46,563 nucleotides of DNA from an uncultured beta proteobacterium (GCA_903823025.1 CAIJRK010000052.1:1-46563); one strand, 5' to 3'. Numbered from the stretch's first letter, positions 27,567 to 36,003 are shown. The notes: generated by a model from the sequence alone, not told the origin. Made by a program: numbers and translations.

Positions 27567-28289
27567 ATGGCAACTTCTACACCGCCCCCTTTGCCGTCTT
27601 CTACTGCGCCTGGCGAGTTTGTAGAAATTGATCAGCATGATGATGCCGGTCACTTGTCCACGCGCACCGGGTTGATGAATGGCGTGCCGCAGGGCGCGAT
27701 GATTTCTTTTGCGCCAGATGAAAAGATTTCAGCCCAAGCGCCCTATGACGCAGGTGTCTTGCATGGCGTTCTGAAAATCTTTGACGAGGCGGGTAAGCCG
27801 GTGCAAGAAGCCACCTATTGGCACGGCGTGCAGCAAGGTTTGACCCGCGTATTTTCAGCGGGCCACCTGCTGTCTGAACAGTATTATTTGGCCGGTCGTT
27901 TGCATGGCGAATCAACCTCTTATGCCGAGTCGGGCGACGTTTCTGTGAAGCAGTTTTTCCGCAATGGTCTGGCCGAAGGCGAGGCTTTGTTTATGAACGA
28001 AGGCAGCCTTGTGCGTCGCGCCCAAAGCCGCCAGGGTTTGCTCGAAGGTGAAGCAACGGACTATGACCGGGACGGTGCCGTGGTTCAACGCTCGATCTAC
28101 AAAAACAACCTGCTTGAAGGCCCGCTCACCCGGTATTGGCCCAACGGACAAGTGATGGAAATTGTGCTGTACCACGCGGGAAAACCGCTGGGAAGGCCGA
28201 GTCGTTTTGACAGCCAAGGCGTCGAGGTGCAAGCCGACGCCCTCAAAACCAGCCTGATGCAACGGCTGGAAAAATTTGTGAAAGGTTAA
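27567..28289 (+). CDS. YwqK/MORN-repeat protein linked to VgrG
   Basis: The 240-residue cytoplasmic-looking protein consists of repeated strand pairs of the form GxLxGxxxxYxxxGxxxxxxxYxxG: GVLHGVLKIFDEAGKP, GRLHGESTSYAESGDV, GLAEGEALFMNEG, GLLEGEATDYDRDGAV, NLLEGPLTRYWPNGQV. This is the MORN-variant repeat found in YwqK-type proteins, some annotated as antitoxins. It sits one base after vgrG and three bases before the PAAR-like gene, so an adaptor, chaperone or immunity role is possible. None is shown by the sequence. No signal peptide is seen. Confidence 0.8.
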   Translation: MATSTPPPLPSSTAPGEFVEIDQHDDAGHLSTRTGLMNGVPQGAMISFAPDEKISAQAPYDAGVLHGVLKIFDEAGKPVQEATYWHGVQQGLTRVFSAGHLLSEQYYLAGRLHGESTSYAESGDVSVKQFFRNGLAEGEALFMNEGSLVRRAQSRQGLLEGEATDYDRDGAVVQRSIYKNNLLEGPLTRYWPNGQVMEIVLYHAGKPLGRPSRFDSQGVEVQADALKTSLMQRLEKFVKG

Positions 28290-28292
28290 AGC

Positions 28293-28679
28293 ATGGCACT
28301 TCAAGCCGCGATGGGCGCAACCCTTAAATGTAGTTTTGGCTTGGCACCCGGTGTGCTGATGGTGCTGCCGGTCAACCGTGTTTTAACCGGCACACCAGCG
28401 GCCAACATCATGGACCACATGCCCATGGTCAATGTTCTGCCGTTTGGCATGTGCAATTGCCCGGCGAACCCGATGGTGGCCGCCGCCACAGCCGCTGCGT
28501 TGGGCGTCTTGGTGCCCATGCCCTGCATTCCCATGACGATGGCACCCTGGATGCCCGGTGCCTCGACCGTGTTGATCGGCGGGATGCCAAGCCTGCAAAG
28601 TTCGTCCAAATTGATGTGCCAATGGGGTGGCATTATTCAAATTCTCGTGCCGGGTCAATTTACCGTCATGGTTCCATAA
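28293..28679 (+). CDS. PAAR-like (DUF4280-type) spike-tip protein
   Basis: The 128-residue protein has the conserved Cys/Pro landmarks of the PAAR-like family: GATLKCSFG near the start, NIMDHMPMVNVLPFGMCNCPANP and PMPCIPMTMAPWMPG. These are followed by VLIGGMPSLQSSSKLMCQWGG and a final strand. PAAR and PAAR-like proteins sharpen the VgrG trimer, binding a metal through Cys/His. The gene follows vgrG in the expected place and no classical PAAR gene is present, so it is probably the tip of this machine. No toxin domain is fused to it. Confidence 0.85.
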   Translation: MALQAAMGATLKCSFGLAPGVLMVLPVNRVLTGTPAANIMDHMPMVNVLPFGMCNCPANPMVAAATAAALGVLVPMPCIPMTMAPWMPGASTVLIGGMPSLQSSSKLMCQWGGIIQILVPGQFTVMVP

Positions 28680-28700
28680 ACGTGATTTAGATCAAACTAT

Positions 28701-28934
28701 ATGCAATACACTTTATCGCTCAATGCCCGTATGTTGACGCTTGCGGGGCTTTGTCTGGTGTCTCTTTTTGTACTTCTATTTTTACTCGGCGTTGAGATTG
28801 GCAAGAAGATGGTCGAGCCTGAAGTCGCGGCAGCAACGGCTGCGCTAACGGCCACTGCGGCGTCTTCTGCCGCATCAGCCTCGCTGCCTGACCTTCGTGG
28901 AATAGCGCTGGAATCAGCTGCCAAACTTAAATAA
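28701..28934 (+). CDS. Small single-pass membrane protein
   Basis: This 77-residue protein of unknown family has a basic N-terminus and one clear membrane helix (about residues 13-34, LTLAGLCLVSLFVLLFLLGVEIG). Then come KK and an Ala/Ser/Thr-rich tail ending DLRGIALESAAKLK. Topology is probably N-in with the Ala-rich tail in the periplasm, but the KK after the helix makes this uncertain. It lies one base before the binding-protein gene. No function is recognised. Confidence 0.55.
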   Translation: MQYTLSLNARMLTLAGLCLVSLFVLLFLLGVEIGKKMVEPEVAAATAALTATAASSAASASLPDLRGIALESAAKLK

Positions 28935-28935
28935 G

Positions 28936-29889
28936 ATGATGCTCAAAACACAATTCTGGAACTTGGAAACAGGTCAAACACCTGCTTGGTTGAAAGCGCT
29001 ATTTTTAATGCTAAGTCTCGGTTTTTTTACCGGATTCTCAGTGGCAGCCAGCCCGTCTGAACGCCTGACTCAACCGACCCTGGTTGCAGTGGACAGCAAG
29101 ACGGTGCTGGCGCCTAACCCCGTCTCACAGCTGGTTCAAATGCCGGATGGCCGACTGCTGACGCCCAGCATCGCCCGCATTGTGAACCGGGGTGAACTGA
29201 TCGTGGCCATGCTCGGTGTCGATACGCCGCCCTTTTTCTATGTCAAGAACGGGGAGTTGGTCGGCCTTGATGTGAGCCTGGCGCAGGCGATTGCCAAAGA
29301 GTTAAAAGTCAACGTCCGGTTTGATCGCAGTGCCCGAACTTTTAATGAAGTGGTGGATGTCGTCGCGCGTCAAGAGGCTGATCTGGCCATTAGCAAGATA
29401 TCGCGAACCTTGGCACGCGCGCAAATGATCAACTTTACGGATCCCTATCTCCGGCTCCATCACGCCTTTATTTTGAACCGCGTCAAGTTTGCCGAACTGG
29501 CCCGTAATCGGCCTTTGCCAGTTGTGATTCGGGCGTTCAAGGGTTCTATAGGCGTCATTGCCGACTCCTCGTTTTCAGGTTATGCAACAAAAAACTTTCC
29601 ACTCTCGGAACTGCGCGAATTTGCGAGTTGGAACGATGTCTTGCAAGCCTTGCATAAAGGCGAGATTATGGCCGCCTACCGCGATGAGTTTGAAGTCAAA
29701 CGGATTTTAAAAAATGATCCTACCGCCTCTTTGACGTTGCGAACCGTCACGTTCAAAGACCTCGAAGACACGCTCAGTATCGCGGTGAGTATTGAGAATC
29801 CAACGCTGCTGGCTTATGTGAACCAGTTTTTGTCAGAAAACCCTGAAAAGCTCACGATTGACAAAGTTTTAAACGCACCTGACCGTTAA
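28936..29889 (+). CDS. Orphan periplasmic amino-acid-binding protein (SBP family 3)
   Basis: This 317-residue protein has a long N-terminus, then a hydrophobic signal segment (LKALFLMLSLGFFTGFSVAAS, cleavage or anchor near residues 38-40). A bacterial solute-binding family 3 fold follows: GELIVAMLGVDTPPFFYVKNGELVGLDVSLAQAIAKEL, then ADLAISKISRTLARAQMINFTDPY with the ligand-carboxylate Arg region. No ABC permease or ATPase gene is near. Instead it is followed by secondary symporters and a racemase. It may feed a symporter, act as a sensor or scavenge amino acids; this is inferred from context. Confidence 0.8.
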   Translation: MMLKTQFWNLETGQTPAWLKALFLMLSLGFFTGFSVAASPSERLTQPTLVAVDSKTVLAPNPVSQLVQMPDGRLLTPSIARIVNRGELIVAMLGVDTPPFFYVKNGELVGLDVSLAQAIAKELKVNVRFDRSARTFNEVVDVVARQEADLAISKISRTLARAQMINFTDPYLRLHHAFILNRVKFAELARNRPLPVVIRAFKGSIGVIADSSFSGYATKNFPLSELREFASWNDVLQALHKGEIMAAYRDEFEVKRILKNDPTASLTLRTVTFKDLEDTLSIAVSIENPTLLAYVNQFLSENPEKLTIDKVLNAPDR

Positions 29890-29908
29890 ACCATCACGCA
29901 AGAACCTC

Positions 29909-31186
29909 ATGATTAATTTAAATAAACTTTACGCTTGGGTGTTGAATCCCTGGGTGGTTCTTGCCAGTTTGTCGGCTGGATTTGCGCTGGGTTTGTATGC
30001 GCCGGACACGGGCATCCAACTCGGCTTTGTGGGCAGTGTCTATGTTGACTTGCTCAAGATGATTGCCTTGCCCTTTATGGTGTCGGCTGTTATTTTCAGT
30101 ATGCAGCGTCTTTTTCGTGAAGGCGGCGCGGGCGGTCTGATGGCGCGTGTGGCGGTGGTTTTTGCCATATTTTCAGTTGGCGTCGCCTTGCTGGGTGCGC
30201 TGACCTTGCTGGTGATGAAGCCGGGCGCAAAATTATCGACCGAAGCCATGCAAACCTTTGGCACGATCATTGGCAACGACCTGGGCGCCAGTGACACAGT
30301 CATGAGTCTGCAAGGGGTGGATGAACCCGTTAAGTCTTTGGGTTTGACAGACGTTCTGATCAGCCTGGTTCCCTCTAATATCTTTGCGTCACTGGCGAAC
30401 GGCGAAACGCTTAAAACACTTGTTTTTGCCTTGCTTTTCGGGTTCGCGGTGGGCCAGGTTCCCGCCCGAATTTCAGACGGTCTGACGCAGGCTCTGGAAA
30501 CCATTTATCACTCGTGCCAGACTCTGATGCGTTGGCTGAACTACCCGCTGCCCCTGATTCTTTTTTGTATGAGTGCGGCGCAAATAGCCAAAACCGGCAC
30601 TGGCCCGTTGCAGGCCATGGCCCAGTTTGTCTTTGCTTTTTTCATCGCCTCCTTGCTCACTTTGACGGTGGCGACGCTCATTATCTGGAAACGCTCCAAC
30701 GCCACACTAGGCGAAACATTGAACGCCCAGAAAGGGCCTTTTGCGCTGGCGCTGGCGACCCGTAATAGCGCGACTTGTATGCCCATCATGATTGAGAGTC
30801 TGGTGGACCGTTTGGGGTTTGCGCGTTCCCGGGTTGAGCTGATGGTGCCGCTAAGTGTGACGTTGCTGCGCATTGGGCCTGTTATTTACTACGTGGCGGC
30901 CACCATGTTTATTGCCCAGTTGTATGGCAAGTCCTTGGGGCTGCCCGAGTTGTCAATTATTGTGGCGGCCTCCATTCTGGCCGGCTTTGCCTCCGCTGGC
31001 ATGACCGGTTTGCTGACGGTTTCTCTGGTCGGTTTGACCTGCAATTATTTGGGTCTGCCTTTTGAGGCCGCCTTTATTCTCTTTCTTGCCGTTGACCCGA
31101 TTTGCGACATGCTGAGAACGCTTGTTCTGGTGATTGGCAACAACGCGGCCGTTTCCCTGATTTGCCCTCGGCCCTTAAAGCTCTAG
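29909..31186 (+). CDS. Divergent glutamate/aspartate:cation symporter (DAACS family), copy 1
   Basis: The 425-residue polytopic membrane protein has the GltPh-like layout: YVDLLKMIALPFMVSAVIFSM early, the HP1 region LATRNSATCMPIM, and TM8 with DPICDMLRT (Asp396, Asp400, Arg403, Thr404 corresponding to GltPh 390, 394, 397, 398). The TM7 NMDGT cation motif is replaced by LRIGPV near residue 318. The GltPh sodium ligands Asn401 and Asp405 are Leu407 and Asn411. Substrate-carboxylate binding may be kept but ion coupling is probably altered. It lies 19 bases after the binding protein. Confidence 0.85.
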   Translation: MINLNKLYAWVLNPWVVLASLSAGFALGLYAPDTGIQLGFVGSVYVDLLKMIALPFMVSAVIFSMQRLFREGGAGGLMARVAVVFAIFSVGVALLGALTLLVMKPGAKLSTEAMQTFGTIIGNDLGASDTVMSLQGVDEPVKSLGLTDVLISLVPSNIFASLANGETLKTLVFALLFGFAVGQVPARISDGLTQALETIYHSCQTLMRWLNYPLPLILFCMSAAQIAKTGTGPLQAMAQFVFAFFIASLLTLTVATLIIWKRSNATLGETLNAQKGPFALALATRNSATCMPIMIESLVDRLGFARSRVELMVPLSVTLLRIGPVIYYVAATMFIAQLYGKSLGLPELSIIVAASILAGFASAGMTGLLTVSLVGLTCNYLGLPFEAAFILFLAVDPICDMLRTLVLVIGNNAAVSLICPRPLKL

Positions 31187-31195
31187 GCGTTAGCG

Positions 31196-31912
31196 ATGTC
31201 CATGATTGGTGTATTAGGCGGTATGGGGCCAGCGGCCACCCTTGATTTTCTGGATAAGCTGGTCAAGCTCACGCCTGCTTCGCGTGATCAGGAGCATCTC
31301 CCCTTTATCGTGGCAAATCTACCGCATACCCATGACCGCTCAAGTGCCATCCTGGGTGTGGGTCGTGACCCTTTGCCGCAATTGCTCGCGGGGATTGCGT
31401 TGCTGAATCAAATCGCCGTGCAGGTGATTGTTATTCCTTGCAACTCTTCGCATCACTGGTTTGACGAAATGAGTCGTTTGAGTCGGGCGCCTTTGTTGCA
31501 CATTGCCAAGACTTGTCTGGACGCAATACCGGTTTCAAGCGAGACACGGGTGGCTGTTTTTGCCACGCGGGGCGCTTTGATGTCCGGCTTTTACCAGCGC
31601 GAATTGGTCGCGCATGGCCTTGGTTTTATCCCCCCGGATTTTGAGCATACGCAGCCACAGGTTGATCTTTGCATTCGTGAAGTCAAGGCGGGTCATCTGG
31701 AGGCGGCAGGGCAGTTTATGACGCAGGCTTGCCGATTGGCAACGCAGCAGGGTGCCAACACGCTCATCATGGGTTGCACCGAGTTGCCGCTTGCCAGTCG
31801 CTATGCCGACACGTCAGGGCTGGTGCTGATTGACAGTTCTTTGGAGTTGGCGCGTGCCAGCGTTACTTTTGCCCTCGAACGAGGATGGAACAGGCCAGGA
31901 TGGGATTACTGA
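31196..31912 (+). CDS. Aspartate/glutamate racemase family protein
   Basis: This 238-residue cofactor-independent racemase starts MSMIGVLGGMGPAATLDFLDKLV. It has both catalytic cysteines in their motifs, Cys82 (VIVIPCNSSHHWFDE) and Cys194 (LIMGCTELPLA). It would interconvert L- and D-Asp or D- and L-Glu in the cytoplasm. The NSSH and GCTELPL motifs resemble the YgeA/aspartate-racemase branch rather than cell-wall MurI, so it is probably not the essential glutamate racemase. It lies between two symporter genes inside the T6SS run and overlaps the next gene by 28 bases. Confidence 0.9.
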   Translation: MSMIGVLGGMGPAATLDFLDKLVKLTPASRDQEHLPFIVANLPHTHDRSSAILGVGRDPLPQLLAGIALLNQIAVQVIVIPCNSSHHWFDEMSRLSRAPLLHIAKTCLDAIPVSSETRVAVFATRGALMSGFYQRELVAHGLGFIPPDFEHTQPQVDLCIREVKAGHLEAAGQFMTQACRLATQQGANTLIMGCTELPLASRYADTSGLVLIDSSLELARASVTFALERGWNRPGWDY

Positions 31913-33384
31913 AACGCTTCTCAAAAAATCCGCTGACGCTCCTGCTCTGCGTCATTGCGGGCAGCGGCGTGGGCTGGTTGCTGCCCGCGCTGGGGCTGCA
32001 CGCACAAGTCTTGGGACAGGTGTATTTGGCCCTGATCAATATGGCTGCTCTTCCTCTGCTGGTTGTCGCGACCTTTTTTGGATTGCGCCAAACGTTGTTG
32101 TTGCCTCAGCCTGCTCTGCGGCTGTTGATGATCTTGACCTTAGGCGTTGGACTAGTGGCGATCAGTGCATTTTTGGGCGCCGTTCTGGGTTTGCTGACGG
32201 GCGCCGGGTCCAATCTGGATGCGCCCACCCGCGTGCTATTGGGCATGATGGTGCAAACCGCCGGTGGTGAGGCGTCCCATACAACGATCTCTCTTTATGG
32301 CGCCGACCTGCTCACCGGGATGCAGGCCGCGTCGCCCGGATTTGAGGTCGTTCCTGATAATTTTTTTCGGGTGCTTTCAGAGGGACGTTTATTGGGCGTT
32401 TTGATTGGCGCCCTCATTTTTGGCGTGGCTTTTGCGGCCTTGCTTAAAGCACAAAGTCAGGCTTTGATGGGCATTTTCGAGGCCATCTATCGGGCGTTGG
32501 AATTAATTATTTCGCATGTCAATGTCTTCATTCCTGTTTTGGTTTTTGGCATGGCCGCCTACTTTACGGCCAGCACAGACGCACAGACGCTGCAGGCGAT
32601 GCGCAGCTTTTTAATGACATTTTTTGGCTTCGCTCTTATTTTCTCGGGACTGGCCATGACCTTTATCTGGCAGCGCTCCGGGCTGTCGCCAGGTGCTGTT
32701 TTATCAGCATTCAAAACCCCTGTCCTGATCAGTCTGACCTCTGCCAGCGCCTCTGCCAGCATTCCCGACACGATTGAGACCATGAGTTCCAAATTGGGAT
32801 TCAGCCGTGGCCTTGTTGAGCTGATTGTGCCGACAGCCTCCGTGTTCATGCGCTCGGGTGCCGCCTTTTATTTTGCAATGCTGGCTGTTTTTGTCGCTCA
32901 TATTTATGGGCAAGCTATTGGCTTGCCTGAATTTTTGCTGATCTGTTTGGGCGCCAGTCTTGCCGCTTTTGCCTCAGCGGGTCACAACAGCCTGGCAGTC
33001 GTGGGATTTGCCAGCGTGGTGTTGTCGATGCTTAATTTGCCGATTGAAGCGGCCCTGGTTCTTTTTCTGGCGATTGATCTTATTTGTGAAGGTCCGCGCA
33101 ATCTGCTTTCACTGTTACTGGCGTGTGTCTTGATCGTTGGGGTCTCCAAGGGGCTTCCTTCGGCGCCCATTGAAAACCGGCAAGCCTCCGATATAGAATT
33201 TCCCGGCTCTGTTCGTTTCGTTTTTTCCAAGGCTAGCGTCGTCGCGATGCTTGCCTGTACGCTAGTGTTGGCCTTGTTAATTACGCTGGTGGGTATCGGG
33301 GTCGGCGCTCGCAAGCCCGCAGCAGAGGCCACCCGCTCTTCCGTTCTTGAGACACCCGCATCAACTCAGCCCATTGCTCGCTAA
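31885..33384 (+). CDS. Divergent DAACS-type symporter, copy 2
   Basis: This 499-residue membrane protein is paralogous to copy 1, with the same helical layout (YLALINMAALPLLVVATFFG; HP1-like LTSASASASIPDTIETM; TM8 AIDLICEGPRNLLSL). It is even further from canonical transporters. The GltPh positions 390, 394, 397, 398, 401 and 405 read Asp398, Glu402, Arg405, Asn406, Ser409 and Ala413, and NMDGT is FMRSG. An extra C-terminal membrane segment (VVAMLACTLVLALLITLVGIGVG) and Ala-rich tail follow. The start overlaps the racemase; an ATG at 31900 is an alternative. It may be a sensor or a partner of copy 1. Confidence 0.8.
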   Translation: MEQARMGLLKRFSKNPLTLLLCVIAGSGVGWLLPALGLHAQVLGQVYLALINMAALPLLVVATFFGLRQTLLLPQPALRLLMILTLGVGLVAISAFLGAVLGLLTGAGSNLDAPTRVLLGMMVQTAGGEASHTTISLYGADLLTGMQAASPGFEVVPDNFFRVLSEGRLLGVLIGALIFGVAFAALLKAQSQALMGIFEAIYRALELIISHVNVFIPVLVFGMAAYFTASTDAQTLQAMRSFLMTFFGFALIFSGLAMTFIWQRSGLSPGAVLSAFKTPVLISLTSASASASIPDTIETMSSKLGFSRGLVELIVPTASVFMRSGAAFYFAMLAVFVAHIYGQAIGLPEFLLICLGASLAAFASAGHNSLAVVGFASVVLSMLNLPIEAALVLFLAIDLICEGPRNLLSLLLACVLIVGVSKGLPSAPIENRQASDIEFPGSVRFVFSKASVVAMLACTLVLALLITLVGIGVGARKPAAEATRSSVLETPASTQPIAR

Positions 33385-33386
33385 AC

Positions 33387-33866
33387 ATGATTCATTTCTT
33401 TAAAACCTGTTGCTTATTCCTGCTTTTAGCCAGTCTGTCTGCCTGTGGCGTGACCGATCTTTTACTCCCCAAAGGCAGCCGTCTGGCTTGGGACGGCGTG
33501 ACCGTGATGGCCGCTGAAGGCGCAAACCTCAATACGCCAGTGGCACTGGATATTGTTTTTTTGCATGATGAGGCCATGCTGGAGGTGGTCTCCAAATTGC
33601 CTGCATCGCAATGGTTTTCTTCCCGTCAGGATTTGATTAAAACTTTTCCGCAAGGCCTGAGTTACTTGAGCCTGGAAATTGTGCCGGGTCAGACGCTCAA
33701 GCTCCCTGCCAAAACTTTTGATACCTCGCGTTTGGCCGGGGCCATGATTTTTGCCCAGTATTTAACGCCCGGCGAACACCGGATGCGTGTGGATCAGTTG
33801 CAGGGCGACATTTTGGTGCAGCTCGGTACGCGCGCTTTCTCTGTTTCCGCACTGCCCCCTCAATAA
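33387..33866 (+). CDS. tssJ: T6SS outer-membrane lipoprotein TssJ
   Basis: This 159-residue protein has a lipoprotein signal and a lipobox LSAC with Cys20. The TssJ transthyretin-like fold follows (TPVALDIVFLHDEAMLEVVSKLPASQWFSSRQDLI, then LEIVPGQTLKLPAKTF). TssJ anchors the TssL-TssM membrane complex to the outer membrane. It opens the second T6SS block, only two bases after symporter copy 2, so both blocks and the transport module appear co-transcribed. Confidence 0.92.
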   Translation: MIHFFKTCCLFLLLASLSACGVTDLLLPKGSRLAWDGVTVMAAEGANLNTPVALDIVFLHDEAMLEVVSKLPASQWFSSRQDLIKTFPQGLSYLSLEIVPGQTLKLPAKTFDTSRLAGAMIFAQYLTPGEHRMRVDQLQGDILVQLGTRAFSVSALPPQ

Positions 33867-33879
33867 CTTACCCGAGCCG

Positions 33880-35223
33880 ATGACGCCACACGCCATGATG
33901 AAGTCTTTACCCGTCGATGAACGAATCCAGTGGCATGAGGGCATGTTGCTTTCGCCTCAACATTTTCAGCAAACCTCTGCCCGGCTGGACTCTCTGGTGG
34001 CTTGGCACACCTTGCTGGCGGCCCCGTTTGCCTGGGGCATTCGCCGTCTGAAACTAGATACCGGACTGTTGTCCGCCGGGCTGGTACGGGTGCTGCACCT
34101 TGAAGCCATCATGCCCGACGGCACCTCCGTCAGCTTCTTTGCAGACAACGCTTTGCACGGCACGCTTGAGCTTAATCTGGCCCCATTTTCTGATGCGTTG
34201 GGTCAGGGGCCGCTTAACTTTTATCTGGTGTTGCCCGTGTCAAAAAGTATGCGTGACAAGAGCGCCCCCACCCGATTTCGTTCGGTGGCGACCCGCCCGG
34301 TTGACGACGAGGTTTCTGAGGCGCTCCCCGCTGACGTGCCTCGCCTGCTGCCCAACCTCTCGCTGGCGGCGGGCGACGTGCCATCGGGCATGTACACCTA
34401 CTTGCGCCTGGGAACAGTTTTCAAGGAAAACGAACTCATCAAAATAGGCGATGCCCTGCCCCCCTTGATTGAAATCCAGAAGGACGGCGAACTGTGGGAT
34501 CGTCTGTCTCTCTTTGTGGGTCAATTGCGGGGCAAGGCCGCTTTTGTGGCCAAACAAACCGCCGTTCCCTCATCTAAAACAGAAGACCGGCTGGCCTACC
34601 TGGAGCAACGCGAGCGGCTGCGAAATTTGATGACCGGCCTGCCCCAAATCGAGGCTGTTCTGCGTACCCCCAGCTTGCATCCTTATGCCTTGTACCTGGC
34701 ACTTTGTACGCTGCTGGGGCCACTCAGTCTGCTCAGGCCCGGCGCCTTGGCACCCGTGCCGCCTGCCTATGACCATGCCAATCCACTGGCCGCACTCAAT
34801 CCGGTGCTTGTGGCGTTGCAAGAGGCGCTGCAAGAGGTCAGCCAAGCGTACCGCGAACACAAGTTTGACTACCGTCATGGCGCGTTTGAGCTTGTGTTAC
34901 AAGCCGAATGGGTGGACAAACAGCTGGTAGTGGGTTTGCGTGGCCAGCCTGAAAAAGACTTGGTCGCCTGGATGAGCGGGGCGGTGATCGGCTCGCAATC
35001 GACCTATGCCTCGTTGCGGGAGCGGCGGGTGTTGGGGGCGGCACGCGCGCCCATTGAGGCCGCTGAAGAGTTGGGCGTGCGGGCCAGTTCGGGCTACACC
35101 TTGTTTGCGATTCAAATTCATCCCGCCCAGACCCTTGCCAACGAGCCGTTGATCATCAGCAACTCGACGGAAAGCGTCTCGGCGCAGCGGCCGCAGGAAA
35201 TGGTTCTTTTTGTCAAAGGCTAA
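33880..35223 (+). CDS. tssK: T6SS baseplate protein TssK
   Basis: This 447-residue trimeric protein links the baseplate to the membrane complex. Its signature is the N-terminal IQWHEGMLLSPQHFQQTSARLD. The shoulder domain and a receptor-binding-like C-terminus follow (VGLRGQPEKDLVAWMSGAVIGSQ, ending GYTLFAIQ). The frame is open further upstream into tssJ; MTPHAMMKSLPVDER at 33880 fits the family start. A second ATG at 33895 is possible. No strong ribosome binding site is visible. Confidence 0.95.
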   Translation: MTPHAMMKSLPVDERIQWHEGMLLSPQHFQQTSARLDSLVAWHTLLAAPFAWGIRRLKLDTGLLSAGLVRVLHLEAIMPDGTSVSFFADNALHGTLELNLAPFSDALGQGPLNFYLVLPVSKSMRDKSAPTRFRSVATRPVDDEVSEALPADVPRLLPNLSLAAGDVPSGMYTYLRLGTVFKENELIKIGDALPPLIEIQKDGELWDRLSLFVGQLRGKAAFVAKQTAVPSSKTEDRLAYLEQRERLRNLMTGLPQIEAVLRTPSLHPYALYLALCTLLGPLSLLRPGALAPVPPAYDHANPLAALNPVLVALQEALQEVSQAYREHKFDYRHGAFELVLQAEWVDKQLVVGLRGQPEKDLVAWMSGAVIGSQSTYASLRERRVLGAARAPIEAAEELGVRASSGYTLFAIQIHPAQTLANEPLIISNSTESVSAQRPQEMVLFVKG

Positions 35224-35247
35224 ACCCTCAACCGGAGTCAATCAAGC

Positions 35248-36003
35248 ATGACACGCCCTATTCAAAAAAAACTGGAAGATGATCATTTGATCCAGCAGTT
35301 TCGTGCCTTCTTTGACGAGGTCGCCAAAGTTCGTACCCGTGCCGTAACGATGCGCGAAACCGACCCTGATCTGGCCGCGCAGAGCATCAGCAAACATTTG
35401 GAAAACCTCATTGAGTTGCAGACGCTTGAGTCCAAACGGGACGGCAACCGATTTGAGCTTGAAAGCATTGCCGACGCCCGGTATCTGAAAGCCGCTTTGG
35501 CCGATGAAATACTGCTTAACACCCCTTGGCTGGGGCGCGATTGCTGGACGACGCATTTGCTGGAAGCTTCGCTGTTCAGAACCAGCGTGGCGGGTGAACA
35601 AGTGTTTGAGCGCATCGAAGAGCTGCTGTCCAACCGCGAGCCGTCGCTGCGCCCCATGGCCAGTCTTTATCTGTCGGCGCTGGCGCTGGGGTTTCAGGGT
35701 CGTTACCGGGGGGCTGAAGATCAAGGGCGTTTTGCCGGGTATCGCGAAGAATTATTTCAGTTTGTCTATCAGCGCCGCCCTGATTTATCGGGCCGGGATC
35801 GGGTGCTGTCGCAAGGCGCTTATGCGAGTACCTTGTCACACATCGCCCCACGAAAAATGCAGACCCTGAGCCGCTGGACGGTCATTTTTTTACTGAGTCT
35901 GGTCGGGTTGCTGGCGGTGTCGGAAATTCTTTGGCTTTGGCAAACCTGGCCCGTGCGTCAGGGCTTGCAAACCGGTCAGTTCAATGAAATAAAAGGCACA
36001 TGA
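35248..36003 (+). CDS. tssL: T6SS membrane-complex protein TssL (DotU-type, short)
   Basis: This 251-residue inner-membrane protein has a cytoplasmic hook domain (LADEILLNTPWLGRDCWTTHLLEASLFRTSVAGEQVFERIEELL is the family core). A single C-terminal membrane segment follows (TVIFLLSLVGLLAVSEILWLW). There is no OmpA/peptidoglycan-binding extension, so wall anchoring must come from another protein. Its stop overlaps the tssM start by four bases. Confidence 0.94.
   Translation: MTRPIQKKLEDDHLIQQFRAFFDEVAKVRTRAVTMRETDPDLAAQSISKHLENLIELQTLESKRDGNRFELESIADARYLKAALADEILLNTPWLGRDCWTTHLLEASLFRTSVAGEQVFERIEELLSNREPSLRPMASLYLSALALGFQGRYRGAEDQGRFAGYREELFQFVYQRRPDLSGRDRVLSQGAYASTLSHIAPRKMQTLSRWTVIFLLSLVGLLAVSEILWLWQTWPVRQGLQTGQFNEIKGT

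Noticed and set aside
16840..28679. Prophage tail module (gp25, sheath, spike homologs)
   Set aside because: ClpV, TssF, TssG, TssJ, TssK, TssL, TssM and TssA make it a T6SS; no capsid, terminase or lysis genes are seen.
31196..31912. Cell-wall glutamate racemase MurI
   Set aside because: The NSSH and GCTELPL motifs and overall pattern fit the aspartate/YgeA-type branch better; MurI is normally elsewhere and essential.
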